A stretch of 64,000 nt of DNA from Castellaniella sp035707805 (GTDB lineage: Bacteria > Pseudomonadota > Gammaproteobacteria > Burkholderiales > Burkholderiaceae_B). The stretch's first letter is position 1. Every line of letters begins with the position of its first letter. The stretch covers positions 1 to 64,000 of the forward strand of contig DASSTS010000004.1 of assembly GCA_035707805.1 (NCBI GenBank), written 5' to 3'. The position numbers and the translations under genes were made by a program. Positions 26,448-35,566 of the stretch are shown here, one piece after another. Below the pieces are notes generated by a model, which was not told where the DNA came from, ran no database searches, and saw only the letters and a program-made list of their open reading frames with translations.

Positions 26448-26488
26448 ACAGAACCCGAAGCGGCACAGCCGCTTCGTCGGAGGAGCAC

Positions 26489-26836
26489 ATGCACATCGAC
26501 GACTCTCTGGCCCTGATCGACCACCGCATCTACACCATCGCCCTGCGCAAGATGCCGGAATTCCTCGCGGTGTTCAACGAACTGGCCATGCCCATCCTGC
26601 GCGAGACGCTGGGCAACCCCATCGGCCTGTACACCAGCCACGTCGGTCCGCTGAACCAGTTCGTCCACCTGTGGGCCTACAAGGACCTGGCCGACTACGA
26701 GGAACGCTGCCGGCGCAGGGACACGCACCCGGACTTTCCGGCCTACCTCGAGGCCTCGGGACACCTGATCGTCGCCCAGGAGACCCGACTGCTGACGCGC
26801 GCCGGGCTGCTCTACGGCGGAAAGGACCAGCCATGA
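26489..26836 (+). CDS. NIPSNAP-family protein
   Basis: 115 residues, a single ferredoxin-like alpha/beta barrel domain of the NIPSNAP type, with the conserved N-terminal strand (DHRIYTI) and the central QFVHLWAYKDLADYEERCRR motif. These small dimeric proteins often occur inside catabolic operons of proteobacteria; no enzymatic role is established. ATG 26489 follows GGAGGAG. The stop overlaps the next SDR start (ATGA). In this context it may assist the flavoprotein or bind a pathway intermediate, which is speculation. Confidence 0.85.
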   Translation: MHIDDSLALIDHRIYTIALRKMPEFLAVFNELAMPILRETLGNPIGLYTSHVGPLNQFVHLWAYKDLADYEERCRRRDTHPDFPAYLEASGHLIVAQETRLLTRAGLLYGGKDQP

Positions 26837-27624
26837 GCGGCGCAACCGGAAATCCCCGGACGGCCATCATCACGGGCGGCGCGGCGGGCATCGGCCAGGC
26901 CACGGCCGAGGTCCTGGCCCGGCGGGGGTATCGCCTCTGCATCGCCGACCTGGACGCCGAGGCCGCCGGACGGGCCGCCCGCGCGCTGGGCGCGGACCAC
27001 GTCGGCCTGGGCTGCGACGTCAGCCGCGAAGACGCGGTGGACCGCGCCGTGCGCGACGCCATCGCGGCGCTGGGCCGCATCGACGTGCTGGTCAACAACG
27101 CCGGCATCGGCGACCAGTCCGCGGTGACGCTGGACCAGGACGCCGCGCACTTCGACAAGGTGCTGGCCACCCACCTGCGAGGCGCCTTCCTGATGTCCCG
27201 GGCCGTCGCCCGCCACATGCTGGCGCACGGCGCCGGGGCCATCGTGAACCTCAGCTCCATCGCCGCCTTCGGCGGCATCCCGGGGCGCAACGCCTATGCG
27301 GCGGCCAAGGCGGGCATCTCGGCCATGACCCGCTCGATGGCCTGCGAGTGGGCCTCGCGCGGCGTGCGCGTCAACGCCGTGGCCCCCGGCTACACCCGCA
27401 CCGAACTGGTCGCGGAACTGGAGCGCAAGGGCGCGCTGGACACGCGCGGCATCCGGGCCCGCACGCCCATGGGCCGCCTGGCGGAGCCGGCCGAGATCGC
27501 GCGCGCCATCGCCTTCCTCGCCTCCGACGACGCCAGCTACATCACCGGCGCCACGCTGCTGGCCGACGGCGGCTGGACCGCGCTGGGGGCTCCGGAGGGC
27601 TCGCTCGCCGCGGGCGCCGACTGA
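26833..27624 (+). CDS. SDR-family dehydrogenase (catabolic operon, gene 4)
   Basis: 263 residues, classical SDR. TGGAAGIG (about 14-21), acidic residue after strand two (IADLDAEA), NNAG, catalytic pair YAAAK (about 155) and the C-terminal GATLLADGGW typical of glucose-dehydrogenase/FabG-like SDRs. It differs clearly from the SDR at 23908, so the pathway has two separate dehydrogenation steps. The start overlaps the NIPSNAP stop, implying coupled translation. The LIV permease gene begins 22 bp downstream. Confidence 0.88.
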   Translation: MSGATGNPRTAIITGGAAGIGQATAEVLARRGYRLCIADLDAEAAGRAARALGADHVGLGCDVSREDAVDRAVRDAIAALGRIDVLVNNAGIGDQSAVTLDQDAAHFDKVLATHLRGAFLMSRAVARHMLAHGAGAIVNLSSIAAFGGIPGRNAYAAAKAGISAMTRSMACEWASRGVRVNAVAPGYTRTELVAELERKGALDTRGIRARTPMGRLAEPAEIARAIAFLASDDASYITGATLLADGGWTALGAPEGSLAAGAD

Positions 27625-27646
27625 AGACACTGGAGGATCTCATTCC

Positions 27647-28498
27647 ATGCTGACGATCAACATCATCAACGGGCTGGTCTATGGCGCGCTGCTGGCCATC
27701 GTGGCCTCGGGGCTGGCGCTCATCTACGGCCTGCGGCGCGTGGTGAACTTCGCCCACGGCTCGCTCTACATGCTGGGCGCCTACATCGGCTACACAGTGG
27801 CGCTGCACACGAATTTCTGGGTCGCGCTGGTGGCCGCGTCCGCCCTCATGTTCGTGCTGGGCGCGCTGCTGGACCGCTACGGCCTGCGGCTGCTGCAGAA
27901 CTACGACCCGCTCAGCGTCATCCTCGTGACCTTCGGCCTGTTGCTGATCATCGAGGACGCGGTCCAGTCCATCTGGGGCAAGAGCAATCTCTCGCTGCCC
28001 GAGCCGGCCCAGCTCAGCCACTCCATCCACATCCTGGACATGACGCTGCCGGTCTACCGCATCGCGGTGGTGCTGGTGGGGCTGCTGGTCGCCATCGGCC
28101 TGTCGCTGTGGATGCAGAAGACCCGCATGGGCCTGTTCGTCCGCGCCGCCAGCACGGATCCGGCCACCACCGCCATGCAGGGCGTGAACACCGACCGGCT
28201 GAGCGCGCTGGTGGTCGGCCTGGGAACGGCCCTGGCCGGCTTTGCCGGCGTCGTCACGGCGCCTTTCCTGTCCCTGTCGCCGTCCATGGGCGGGGACGTC
28301 CTGATCGACTCCTTCATGGTGGTGGTGATCGGCGGACTCGGCAGCCTGCCCGGCGCCTTCCTGGCGGCCGTCGTGCTCGGCCAGGTGCAAACGCTGGGCG
28401 CGGTCTATCTGCCGGACCTGTCCGCCTCCCTGCCCTTCATCCTGATGATCGCAATCCTGATCTGGAGGCCGGCCGGAATCGCCGGGAACCGCACATGA
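27647..28498 (+). CDS. livH: Branched-chain-type ABC transporter permease LivH
   Basis: 283 residues, hydrophobic, with the LivH signature NIINGLVYGALLAIVASGLALIYG-like start and the internal motif GLGSLPGAFLAAVVLG near the C-terminus that contacts the ATPase. Forms the membrane channel with LivM. The family imports branched-chain amino acids but also many carboxylates and aromatics. Its stop overlaps the livM start. As it follows catabolic genes, it most likely imports the substrate of that pathway. Confidence 0.9.
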   Translation: MLTINIINGLVYGALLAIVASGLALIYGLRRVVNFAHGSLYMLGAYIGYTVALHTNFWVALVAASALMFVLGALLDRYGLRLLQNYDPLSVILVTFGLLLIIEDAVQSIWGKSNLSLPEPAQLSHSIHILDMTLPVYRIAVVLVGLLVAIGLSLWMQKTRMGLFVRAASTDPATTAMQGVNTDRLSALVVGLGTALAGFAGVVTAPFLSLSPSMGGDVLIDSFMVVVIGGLGSLPGAFLAAVVLGQVQTLGAVYLPDLSASLPFILMIAILIWRPAGIAGNRT

Positions 28499-29505
28499 CA
28501 CGCACCGCCCCACAATGCCCCGGCCGCATCGCGCCGGCCTGCCTCGCCGCGCTGGCGATCGCCTTCGGCGCGAGCCGGCTCATCGAGTCCGAAATCGTCC
28601 TGTCGCTGCTCACGCAGGCGGCCATCTATGCGGTCTTCGCCACGGCGCTGGGCCTGCTGCTGCGCCAGAACGGCATGGTGAGCTTCGGCCACGCCGCGTT
28701 CTTCGGCCTGAGCGCCTACGTCGTCGCCATCCTGCTGCGCGACACCGGGCTGTCCGCGGAGGCCGCCATCCTGCTCGGCCTGGCGGGCCTCGCGCTCTTC
28801 GCCCTGCTGCTGGGCCTGGTGATCGTCCGCATCCCGGGCATCGCCTTCGCGATGCTGACGCTGGCGCTCGGGCAGCTGTTCTACCAGCTGGCACTGCAGT
28901 CCCGCACGCTGACCGGCGGCGCCGACGGCATCAGCATCGACTGGCCCGACGAGCTCTTCGGCGTCCCGCTGTCCACGCTGCTGACGCCCGAAGTGCTCTT
29001 CATGACGACCTGGACCGTCCTGATCCTGGCCGTCGCCCTGCTGGTCGGCCTGCACCGCAGCCGCTTCGGCCTGACGACGGAAGCCATCCGCGACAACCCC
29101 GAACGCGCCACCTTCATCGGCATCCGCCTCATGATGCCGCGCGTGCTGATCTTCGTGCTCTCGGCGGTCCTGACCGGGCTGGCCGGCGTGCTGGCCGCCC
29201 TGAACACCGGCTTCATCTCGCCCGAGAGCATGCACTGGAGCGTGTCGGGCACCGCCCTGATGATGGTCGTGGTCGGCGGCTACGGCCGCGTCTGGGGCCC
29301 GGCGCTGGGCGCCGTGGTCTTCATCGTGGCCAAGGACCTGATCGGCGATTTTTCCACCCACTGGCTGTCGCTGTTCGGACTGGCGCTCATCATCGTCGTG
29401 GTCTTCACCGACAGCGGCCTGAGCGGCGCCCTGCAGAAACTGGCCGCGCGCGGCGGGCGCCGGGACGCGTCCCGGACGCCGGCGGGCAAGCCCCAGAGAG
29501 GATGA
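28495..29505 (+). CDS. livM: Branched-chain-type ABC transporter permease LivM
   Basis: 336 residues, multi-helix permease paired with LivH. Family motifs: GMVSFGHAAFFGLSAY (about 58-73) and GGYGRVWGPALGAVVF near residue 260, the coupling helix. ATG 28495 overlaps the livH stop (ATGA). A C-terminal Arg/Pro-rich tail extends past the last helix. Together with livG (one base downstream) it completes the LIV complex. Confidence 0.9.
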   Translation: MTRTAPQCPGRIAPACLAALAIAFGASRLIESEIVLSLLTQAAIYAVFATALGLLLRQNGMVSFGHAAFFGLSAYVVAILLRDTGLSAEAAILLGLAGLALFALLLGLVIVRIPGIAFAMLTLALGQLFYQLALQSRTLTGGADGISIDWPDELFGVPLSTLLTPEVLFMTTWTVLILAVALLVGLHRSRFGLTTEAIRDNPERATFIGIRLMMPRVLIFVLSAVLTGLAGVLAALNTGFISPESMHWSVSGTALMMVVVGGYGRVWGPALGAVVFIVAKDLIGDFSTHWLSLFGLALIIVVVFTDSGLSGALQKLAARGGRRDASRTPAGKPQRG

Positions 29506-29506
29506 T

Positions 29507-30232
29507 ATGACGACGGAATCGACAATCCTGGAGGCCCGCGACGTGGCCATCCACTACGGCGGCGTCAAGGCGCTGGACGGCGTGTCCTTCGCCCTGCGCA
29601 AGGGGGAAATCCACGGCCTCATCGGCCCCAACGGCGCCGGCAAGTCCACCGTGATCGACGCCATCACGGGACGCCGCCGGCTCACGCGCGGCGCCGTGCG
29701 GCTCGGCGGCGAGGACATCACGGCGCTGAGCGTCATCGAACGGCGCAAGAAGGGGCTGGCGCGCTCGTTCCAGCGGACCAGCGTGTTTCCGAACCTGGGC
29801 GTGCAGGCGCAGATCCGCCTGGCCGCGCACAAGCTGGGCGCCGCGTCGCCGGACCAGGAAACGCGGGACGTGATGGAACAGCTGGACCTCGTCGAGGTCG
29901 CCGGGGTCCCGGCCCAGGACCTGGGCTACGGCCAGCAGCGGCGCCTGGACCTGGCGCTCGCGCTGGTCGGCCGCCCCATCGTCCTGCTGCTGGACGAGCC
30001 CATGGCGGGCCTGTCGCCCCAGGAATCCAGCGACCTCGCGCAGCACCTGGTGGCGCTCGCGCGCCGCTGGCAGGTCTCGGTGCTGCTCGTGGAGCACGAC
30101 ACCGACATCCTCTTCAGCATTTCCGACACCGTCACCGTGTTTGAGCTCGGACGGGTCATCGCCAACGGCAGCCCGGCGGACATCCGGGCGCATCCGCGCG
30201 TGCAACAAGCCTATCTGGGGAGCGCCGCATGA
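29507..30232 (+). CDS. livG: ABC transporter ATP-binding protein LivG
   Basis: 241 residues. Walker A GPNGAGKST (about 42-50), signature region LGYGQQRRLDLALAL (a LivG-type variant of the LSGGQ loop) and Walker B VLLLDEPMAGLSP (about 160). One of two cytoplasmic ATPases of the LIV-type importer encoded here. Starts one base after livM; its stop overlaps the livF start. Confidence 0.92.
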   Translation: MTTESTILEARDVAIHYGGVKALDGVSFALRKGEIHGLIGPNGAGKSTVIDAITGRRRLTRGAVRLGGEDITALSVIERRKKGLARSFQRTSVFPNLGVQAQIRLAAHKLGAASPDQETRDVMEQLDLVEVAGVPAQDLGYGQQRRLDLALALVGRPIVLLLDEPMAGLSPQESSDLAQHLVALARRWQVSVLLVEHDTDILFSISDTVTVFELGRVIANGSPADIRAHPRVQQAYLGSAA

Positions 30233-30927
30233 ATCACCTGCTGGAAATCCGCGACGTGCACGCCTACTACGGCGCCGCGCACATCCTGCACGGCCTGAGC
30301 CTGACGGTCGCGCAGGGCGAACAGGTCGCCCTGATCGGCCGCAACGGCATGGGCAAGACCACCACCGTCAACGCCCTGATGGGCGTCGCCCGCGTCGCCT
30401 CGGGCGAGCTGCTGCTGGGCGGGCGCCGGATCGGCAGGCCCAGCGCCTATACGCCGGCCCAGTCCGGGATCGCCATCGTGCCCCAGGGCCGCTGCATCAT
30501 CCCCAACCTGAGCATCGAGGAGAACCTGCTGATCGGCTCGGCGGTCCGCCGCGCGGGCCCCTGGGACCTGGCCGCGGTCTACCGCCTGTTTCCCATCCTG
30601 CGGGAACGCGCCCACACCCCCGGCACGGCCCTGTCCGGCGGACAGCAGCAGATGCTGGCCATCGGCCGCGCGCTGATGGCCAATCCGACGCTCATGATCC
30701 TCGACGAGCCGACCGAGGGGCTGGCGCCCGTCATCGTCGACCAGCTCGCCGACACCCTGAACCTGGTGACCCGGCAGGGCACCGCCATCCTGCTCATCGA
30801 GCAAAACCTCGGGCTGGTGGCCCGGACCACCCAGCGCTACTACGCCGTCGAGAAAGGCGCCGTATCCGCCACCGGCACGATAGATCCGCAAAACATCAAG
30901 GATCTGCACCGACATATCGTCGCATGA
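30229..30927 (+). CDS. livF: ABC transporter ATP-binding protein LivF
   Basis: 232 residues. Walker A GRNGMGKTT (about 38-46), signature LSGGQQQMLAIGRAL (about 132), Walker B LMILDEPTEGLAP (about 155). It opens with MNHLLEIRDVHAYYGAAHI, the usual LivF N-terminus. Overlaps livG by 4 bp and precedes the solute-binding protein by 22 bp. Confidence 0.92.
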   Translation: MNHLLEIRDVHAYYGAAHILHGLSLTVAQGEQVALIGRNGMGKTTTVNALMGVARVASGELLLGGRRIGRPSAYTPAQSGIAIVPQGRCIIPNLSIEENLLIGSAVRRAGPWDLAAVYRLFPILRERAHTPGTALSGGQQQMLAIGRALMANPTLMILDEPTEGLAPVIVDQLADTLNLVTRQGTAILLIEQNLGLVARTTQRYYAVEKGAVSATGTIDPQNIKDLHRHIVA

Positions 30928-30949
30928 CTTTCATCCAAGGAGACAAACC

Positions 30950-32146
30950 ATGACCTCTCGTACCCTGAAATCCCCTCTGCTGGCGGTGGCTACGGCCGCC
31001 TGCCTGGCCATGTCCGCCGGCCATGCCGCCGAAAAGGAACCCATCCGCATCGGCGCCGTCACGTCGATCTCCGGCGTCTTCGCCCAGCAGGGCGAGGAAG
31101 TGATGCGCGGCATCCAGTTCGCCGTCGACGAAGCCAACGCCAAGGGCGGCGTGGACGGCCGCGAAGTGCTGCTGAAGACCGGGGATGACGAAAGCACACC
31201 CAAGGAAGGCCTGCACGCGGCGGAAAAGCTGGCGCGCGACGGCTACAAGCTGCTGATCGGCCCCATCGCCTCGTCCATCACCCTGACCGTGGGCCAGAAC
31301 CTGAACCGCTGGAACGCCATGCTGATGGCCGTCGTCAGCAAGAGCGACAAGATCACCGGCGACAGCTGCAAGCCGGGCATGTTCCGCACCAATCACTCCG
31401 ACAGCATGGACATCGCCATGTTCAAGGAATGGATGAAGGACATCCAGCCCAAGAACTTCGCCGTCATCGCCGCCGACTACACCTGGGGCCATGATTCCGC
31501 CCAGGCCTTCACGAAGGCCGCGGAAAGCCAGGGCAAGAAGGTTTCCCTGACCGTCTTCCCGCCGCTGGGCACCAAGGATTTCGCGCCCTACATTTCCCAG
31601 ATCAAGTCCAACCCCGACATCGACGGCATCTGGGTCGCGCTGGTGGGCCGCGACCTGATCGCCTACGTCAAGCAGGCCGAGAGCTTCGGGCTGACCTCGA
31701 AGACCACGCTGGGCCACGCCATGATCATGAACTTCGTGGTGAACGCGACGGGCGAAGCGACCAAGGGCATCCAGGGCAATATGGAATACGCCGCGGAAAT
31801 CGACACACCCCAGAACAAGGCGCTGGTCGCCGCCTGGAAGGCCCGCTTCGGGCGCGTCCCGACGGACAACGAAGGCTCGGCCTACAACGGCGTGCAGGCG
31901 ATCTTCGCCGGCGTGAAGCAGGCCGGCAGCGTCAAGGCCAAGGACGTCTCCAAGGCGCTGGAAGGCCTGAGCTACGACACGATCTACGGCAAGGCCACCA
32001 TGCGCGCCGAGGACCACCAGCTCGTCATTCCGAACTACATCGGCCAGGTGCAGTCGGTCGACGGCGTGCTGCGCCCCGTCCTGACCCACACCTACCCCGC
32101 CTCGCTCGTGCCGGCGCCTTCCGGCGAGTGCAAGCTGAAGGGCTGA
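30950..32146 (+). CDS. LIV-type ABC transporter substrate-binding protein
   Basis: 398 residues with a Sec signal (hydrophobic core ending in SAGHA) and the type I periplasmic binding fold. The mature part opens EPIRIGAVTSISGVFAQQG, where LivJ-like receptors bind the ligand carboxylate. The DYTWGHDSAQAF segment is a hinge marker. It completes the preceding livHMGF set. The ribosome binding region AGGAGACAAACC before ATG is identical to that of the receptor gene at 35567. The 3' end overlaps the convergent GAF/PucR regulator gene by 55 bp. Ligand unknown; linkage points to the substrate of the SDR/flavoprotein pathway. Confidence 0.9.
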   Translation: MTSRTLKSPLLAVATAACLAMSAGHAAEKEPIRIGAVTSISGVFAQQGEEVMRGIQFAVDEANAKGGVDGREVLLKTGDDESTPKEGLHAAEKLARDGYKLLIGPIASSITLTVGQNLNRWNAMLMAVVSKSDKITGDSCKPGMFRTNHSDSMDIAMFKEWMKDIQPKNFAVIAADYTWGHDSAQAFTKAAESQGKKVSLTVFPPLGTKDFAPYISQIKSNPDIDGIWVALVGRDLIAYVKQAESFGLTSKTTLGHAMIMNFVVNATGEATKGIQGNMEYAAEIDTPQNKALVAAWKARFGRVPTDNEGSAYNGVQAIFAGVKQAGSVKAKDVSKALEGLSYDTIYGKATMRAEDHQLVIPNYIGQVQSVDGVLRPVLTHTYPASLVPAPSGECKLKG

Positions 32147-34092
32147 ACGGCGAACCGTTGCGGCTCGCGCAGCCGCCACAGGCGCAGGGCGACATGGATC
32201 TCCAATGCACGCCCCGCGTCGCGCCAGCCCGCCAGGAGCGCATCGACCGACTCCAGGCGCTGGCGCAGCGTATTGATGTGCAGGGACAGGCGCCTTGCCG
32301 CCTCGGCGGCGTTATAGCCGCAATCCAGATAGGCCAGCAGCGTGCCGGCCAGGACGGCGCGACGCGTGTCGTGCGCGGCCTGGCCGGCATACAGTTTTCC
32401 CAGCGTGGTCGTGAAAAACCCCTCGATCGCCGCCGTATCGGCGCGATTGAAGAGCGGGACGTACAGAGCCAGCCGGCTCTCGTCGAAGAGCTCGCCGCGC
32501 CGGTCCAGCGCATCGAGCAGGTCCAGGCAGCGCTCGGCGCGCTCGAAGGACTTCGGCAAGCCATCGGGGCGCTCGACGACATCGCCCACGACTCCCAGGA
32601 ACGCATCGCGATGGCGGCGCAGACCCGCCTCGAGCGCCGCTCGGACCGGTTCCATCCGCATGGCGTTGGCCAGCACGACCAGGGAATCTCCGACGTCGTC
32701 GAACAAAGCGCTCGATGACCCCAGGCGGTCTCTCAACTGCCGGCATAGAGAGGCGCATCCCTCCTTCCCTGTCCGGATCAGCAGCAGCCGCATCGGCTGG
32801 CGGATGTCGACGCCGTACTTTTCCGCTTGCTGCGCGAACCGCTCGGCCCGGCCGCTGGGCCCATGGATCAGGCCGTGCAGCACCGCAGGCGCATCGGACA
32901 CCAGGGACAGGGCGCGCTGGGCCTTGAGCAGCAGCACGACGCCTGTCACCATGGCGCCACGTTCGAAGGTCCGGGTGGCCACTTCGCCCAGGGGCCGGGC
33001 CGACTGCAGCACCAGGCCGCCCAGCGGGCCTTCCCCGCCCACGATGGCGCAGACCGTGCGGGATTTCCGGTATGTCACCGACCGCCCGGTGCGCCGGCTT
33101 TCCCCCAGGGCGGCATACGCCGCATCCTCGATCCAGCGCCCGTCCGGCGCCGGCGCCTCGACACCCCGCTCCGCATGGGCGGCGACGATCTCGCGCCCCC
33201 CTTCGTCGCAGACGGCCACGCGCCCGCCCAGGCGGCGCGCCAGCATGTCGCACAGGTCCGGCAGGTCGCCGCCGCGCGCCACCAGCGCGGTCAGCTGCTC
33301 GTGGGTCTCGGCCGCCGCACGCGTATCGGCCGTCTGGCGCGACAGCCGCTCGTTGGTGTCTTCCGCCCGCGCCAGGGCATCCCGCGCCTGTTCGAACAGG
33401 CGTGCATTGCCGATGGCGACCGAAGCCTGGGCGCCCAGCGTCGACAGGATCGAGATCTCCCAGGCCGTGTACGTGCGCACATAGCGGTCGCCCACGAACA
33501 GCACGCCGGAGACTTCGCCGGCGCTCAGCAGCGGCACGCCCAGGATCGAAGCGATGTTCTCGCCGCGCATGGCATCGTCGATGAACCGGGAGTGGTCGAA
33601 CCGGCTGTCCCCCGCATAATCCGACGAAGAATACGGACTGCGGTGCCGCGCCACGTACCCGCACACGCCGGTATCCAGGCCGACGCGGATCTTGCAGAAA
33701 CGCTCCGAAAAGGCGCCGTCGGTGGCCCGCACGTAAAAGTCGCGGCGCGCCGCGTCGTACACGGACAGGTAGCCGACATCGCATCCCAGCAGCGCGCGGG
33801 CCCGCCGCACGATGACCCGCAGCACTTCGTCGATATCCACGATCCGGGTCAGGTCCTGCGCCGTCTCGATGACGGCCATCAGGCCGCGCTCGCGCTGCTG
33901 GTGCTGTTCGAGGCGCTCTTTGACCGTCAAGGCCATGGACAAGGTTTCCGATGCGCGCGCCTTGTCCGCCCCGTCCGGCATCCCGGCCAGGCGGTCGCGC
34001 AAGGCCTCCAGCGCCTGGCGCTCCGCATCCCGATGCAGAAGGCGGACGGCCTCGCCTTCGAGGACATCGAACGCAGTGGACGAATCGACCAT
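32092..34092 (-). CDS. GAF-domain transcriptional regulator with PucR/CdaR-type C-terminal HTH
   Basis: 666 residues. An N-terminal helical stretch (1-75) leads into a GAF sensor domain (about 75-240) with GVPLLSAGEVSGVLFVGDR at its core. A middle domain of about 250 residues resembles the GGDEF-like PucR/CdaR spacer. The C-terminus has the PucR HTH (LLAYLDCGYNAAEAARRLSL, about 580-600, then HINTLRQRL). Such proteins activate catabolic genes on binding a ligand. It is divergent from the HMG-CoA reductase gene across 123 bp, so the latter is the likely target; the convergent LIV operon is not. Confidence 0.85.
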   Translation of the reverse strand: MVDSSTAFDVLEGEAVRLLHRDAERQALEALRDRLAGMPDGADKARASETLSMALTVKERLEQHQQRERGLMAVIETAQDLTRIVDIDEVLRVIVRRARALLGCDVGYLSVYDAARRDFYVRATDGAFSERFCKIRVGLDTGVCGYVARHRSPYSSSDYAGDSRFDHSRFIDDAMRGENIASILGVPLLSAGEVSGVLFVGDRYVRTYTAWEISILSTLGAQASVAIGNARLFEQARDALARAEDTNERLSRQTADTRAAAETHEQLTALVARGGDLPDLCDMLARRLGGRVAVCDEGGREIVAAHAERGVEAPAPDGRWIEDAAYAALGESRRTGRSVTYRKSRTVCAIVGGEGPLGGLVLQSARPLGEVATRTFERGAMVTGVVLLLKAQRALSLVSDAPAVLHGLIHGPSGRAERFAQQAEKYGVDIRQPMRLLLIRTGKEGCASLCRQLRDRLGSSSALFDDVGDSLVVLANAMRMEPVRAALEAGLRRHRDAFLGVVGDVVERPDGLPKSFERAERCLDLLDALDRRGELFDESRLALYVPLFNRADTAAIEGFFTTTLGKLYAGQAAHDTRRAVLAGTLLAYLDCGYNAAEAARRLSLHINTLRQRLESVDALLAGWRDAGRALEIHVALRLWRLREPQRFAVQPFSLHSPEGAGTSEAG

Positions 34093-34095
34093 AAA

Positions 34096-34120
34096 TTGAA
34101 TCCATAAATGTTTTGTTCAA
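34096..34120. promoter_or_regulatory. Inverted repeat TTGAA-N15-TTCAA in the regulator/HMG-CoA reductase gap
   Basis: Arms at 34096-34100 and 34116-34120 sit in an AT-rich stretch just 4 bp from the regulator start and about 100 bp before the reductase start. TATATA at 34122-34127 may be a -10 element. Short arms make this a weak operator candidate. Confidence 0.3.
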
Positions 34121-34215
34121 CTATATATCGACTGCGGATCGGACTCTACACTGCTTTCATCGCCCCGGCCTTCTTCGCAGCCGGCCCCCATCGACCCATC
34201 CCAGGACACAGCGGC

Positions 34216-35508
34216 ATGGATTCCCAGATTCCCGATTTCCGTTCATTCACTCCGGCACAGCGCCTGGAGGCCGTCGCCCTCAAGGCAGGCCTGGACGCCG
34301 AGGACGTCCGCCGCGTCGCGCAAGCCGGCGCCCTGTCCCTGGAAACCGCCGACGGCATGATCGAGAACGTGATCGGCACCTTCGAGCTGCCCTACGCGGT
34401 CGCCGGCTATTTCCGGATCAACGGAGCGGACGTGCTCGTCCCCATGGCGGTCGAGGAGCCCTCCGTCGTGGCGGCCGCCTCGCACATGGCCAAGATCGCC
34501 CGGAGGCACGGCGGCTTCCAGACCTCCAGCACTGGGCCCATCATGCGCGCGCAGATCCAGGTCCTGGGCGTCTCCGATCCCTACGGCGCGCGCCACGCCA
34601 TCCTGCAGCACCGCCAGGAGATCATCGACCACGCCAACAGCCGCGACCGCATCCTGATCGGGCTGGGCGGCGGCTGCAAGGACATCGAGGTCCACGTGTT
34701 CCCGGACACGGCGCGCGGCGCCATGGTCATCGTCCACCTGCTGGTGGACGTGCGCGACGCCATGGGCGCCAATACCGTCAACACCATGGCCGAGGCGGTC
34801 GCCAGCCGCATCGAAGGGATCAGCGGCGGCCAGGTCCGGCTGCGCATCCTGTCGAATCTGGCCGACCTGCGCCTGTCCCGCGCCAGCGTGCGGATCCCCG
34901 CCCAGGCGCTCGAACGCCCGGGCCAGGCCGGCAAGGACGTCGTCGAAGGCATCGTCGACGCCTTCGAATTCGCGGCCGTCGATCCCTACCGGGCGGCGAC
35001 TCACAACAAGGGCATCATGAACGGCATCGACCCGGTCGTCGTCGCGACTGGAAACGACTGGCGCGCCGTCGAGGCCGGCGCCCATGCCTACGCCTGCCGC
35101 CAGGGGCGCTACACCTCCCTGTCGGCCTGGGAGATCGCCGCCAACGGCGACCTGGTCGGCACGCTGGAGATGCCCATGCCCGTCGGCCTGGTCGGCGGCG
35201 CCACCAAGACCCATCCGCTCGCCCAGCTCTCGCTCAAGATCCTGGGCGTCGGCACGGCCCAGGCCCTGGGAGAGATCATCGTCGCCGTGGGCCTGGCCCA
35301 GAACATGGCGGCGCTGCGCGCCCTGGCCACCGAAGGCATCCAGCGCGGCCATATGTCCCTGCATGCGCGCAACATCGCCCTGAACGCCGGCGCCCGGGGC
35401 GACGAGATCGCCTGGGTGAGCTCCCGGCTGGTCGAGGCCGGCGACGTGCGCGCTGATCTCGCCCGGCAACTGCTGCAGGAACGGCGCGCCGCCGCGCCGA
35501 CCGACTGA
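34216..35508 (+). CDS. mvaA: Hydroxymethylglutaryl-CoA reductase, degradative (class II)
   Basis: 430 residues, the size of Pseudomonas mevalonii HMG-CoA reductase. The catalytic residues align by eye with that enzyme: Glu in VEEPSVVAAA (about 80), Lys in HNKGIMNG (about 266), Asp in ATGNDWRAVEAG (about 282) and His in GHMSLHARNIA (about 381). ENVIGTFELPYAVAGYF near residue 49 is also diagnostic. In bacteria that use the MEP pathway, class II enzymes run toward HMG-CoA, oxidising mevalonate with NAD and CoA. No HMG-CoA lyase gene is in the window. Co-transcribed with the downstream receptor gene; divergent regulator upstream. Confidence 0.92.
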   Translation: MDSQIPDFRSFTPAQRLEAVALKAGLDAEDVRRVAQAGALSLETADGMIENVIGTFELPYAVAGYFRINGADVLVPMAVEEPSVVAAASHMAKIARRHGGFQTSSTGPIMRAQIQVLGVSDPYGARHAILQHRQEIIDHANSRDRILIGLGGGCKDIEVHVFPDTARGAMVIVHLLVDVRDAMGANTVNTMAEAVASRIEGISGGQVRLRILSNLADLRLSRASVRIPAQALERPGQAGKDVVEGIVDAFEFAAVDPYRAATHNKGIMNGIDPVVVATGNDWRAVEAGAHAYACRQGRYTSLSAWEIAANGDLVGTLEMPMPVGLVGGATKTHPLAQLSLKILGVGTAQALGEIIVAVGLAQNMAALRALATEGIQRGHMSLHARNIALNAGARGDEIAWVSSRLVEAGDVRADLARQLLQERRAAAPTD

Positions 35509-35566
35509 CCCCCACAACGACACACACGGCCAACAAGCCGGACAAACCACCCACAGGAGACAAACC

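Noticed and set aside
25907..26488. Upstream extension of the NIPSNAP frame
   Set aside because: This part is out of frame with the flavoprotein gene and shows shadow composition; GGAGGAG and the family start place the real start at 26489.
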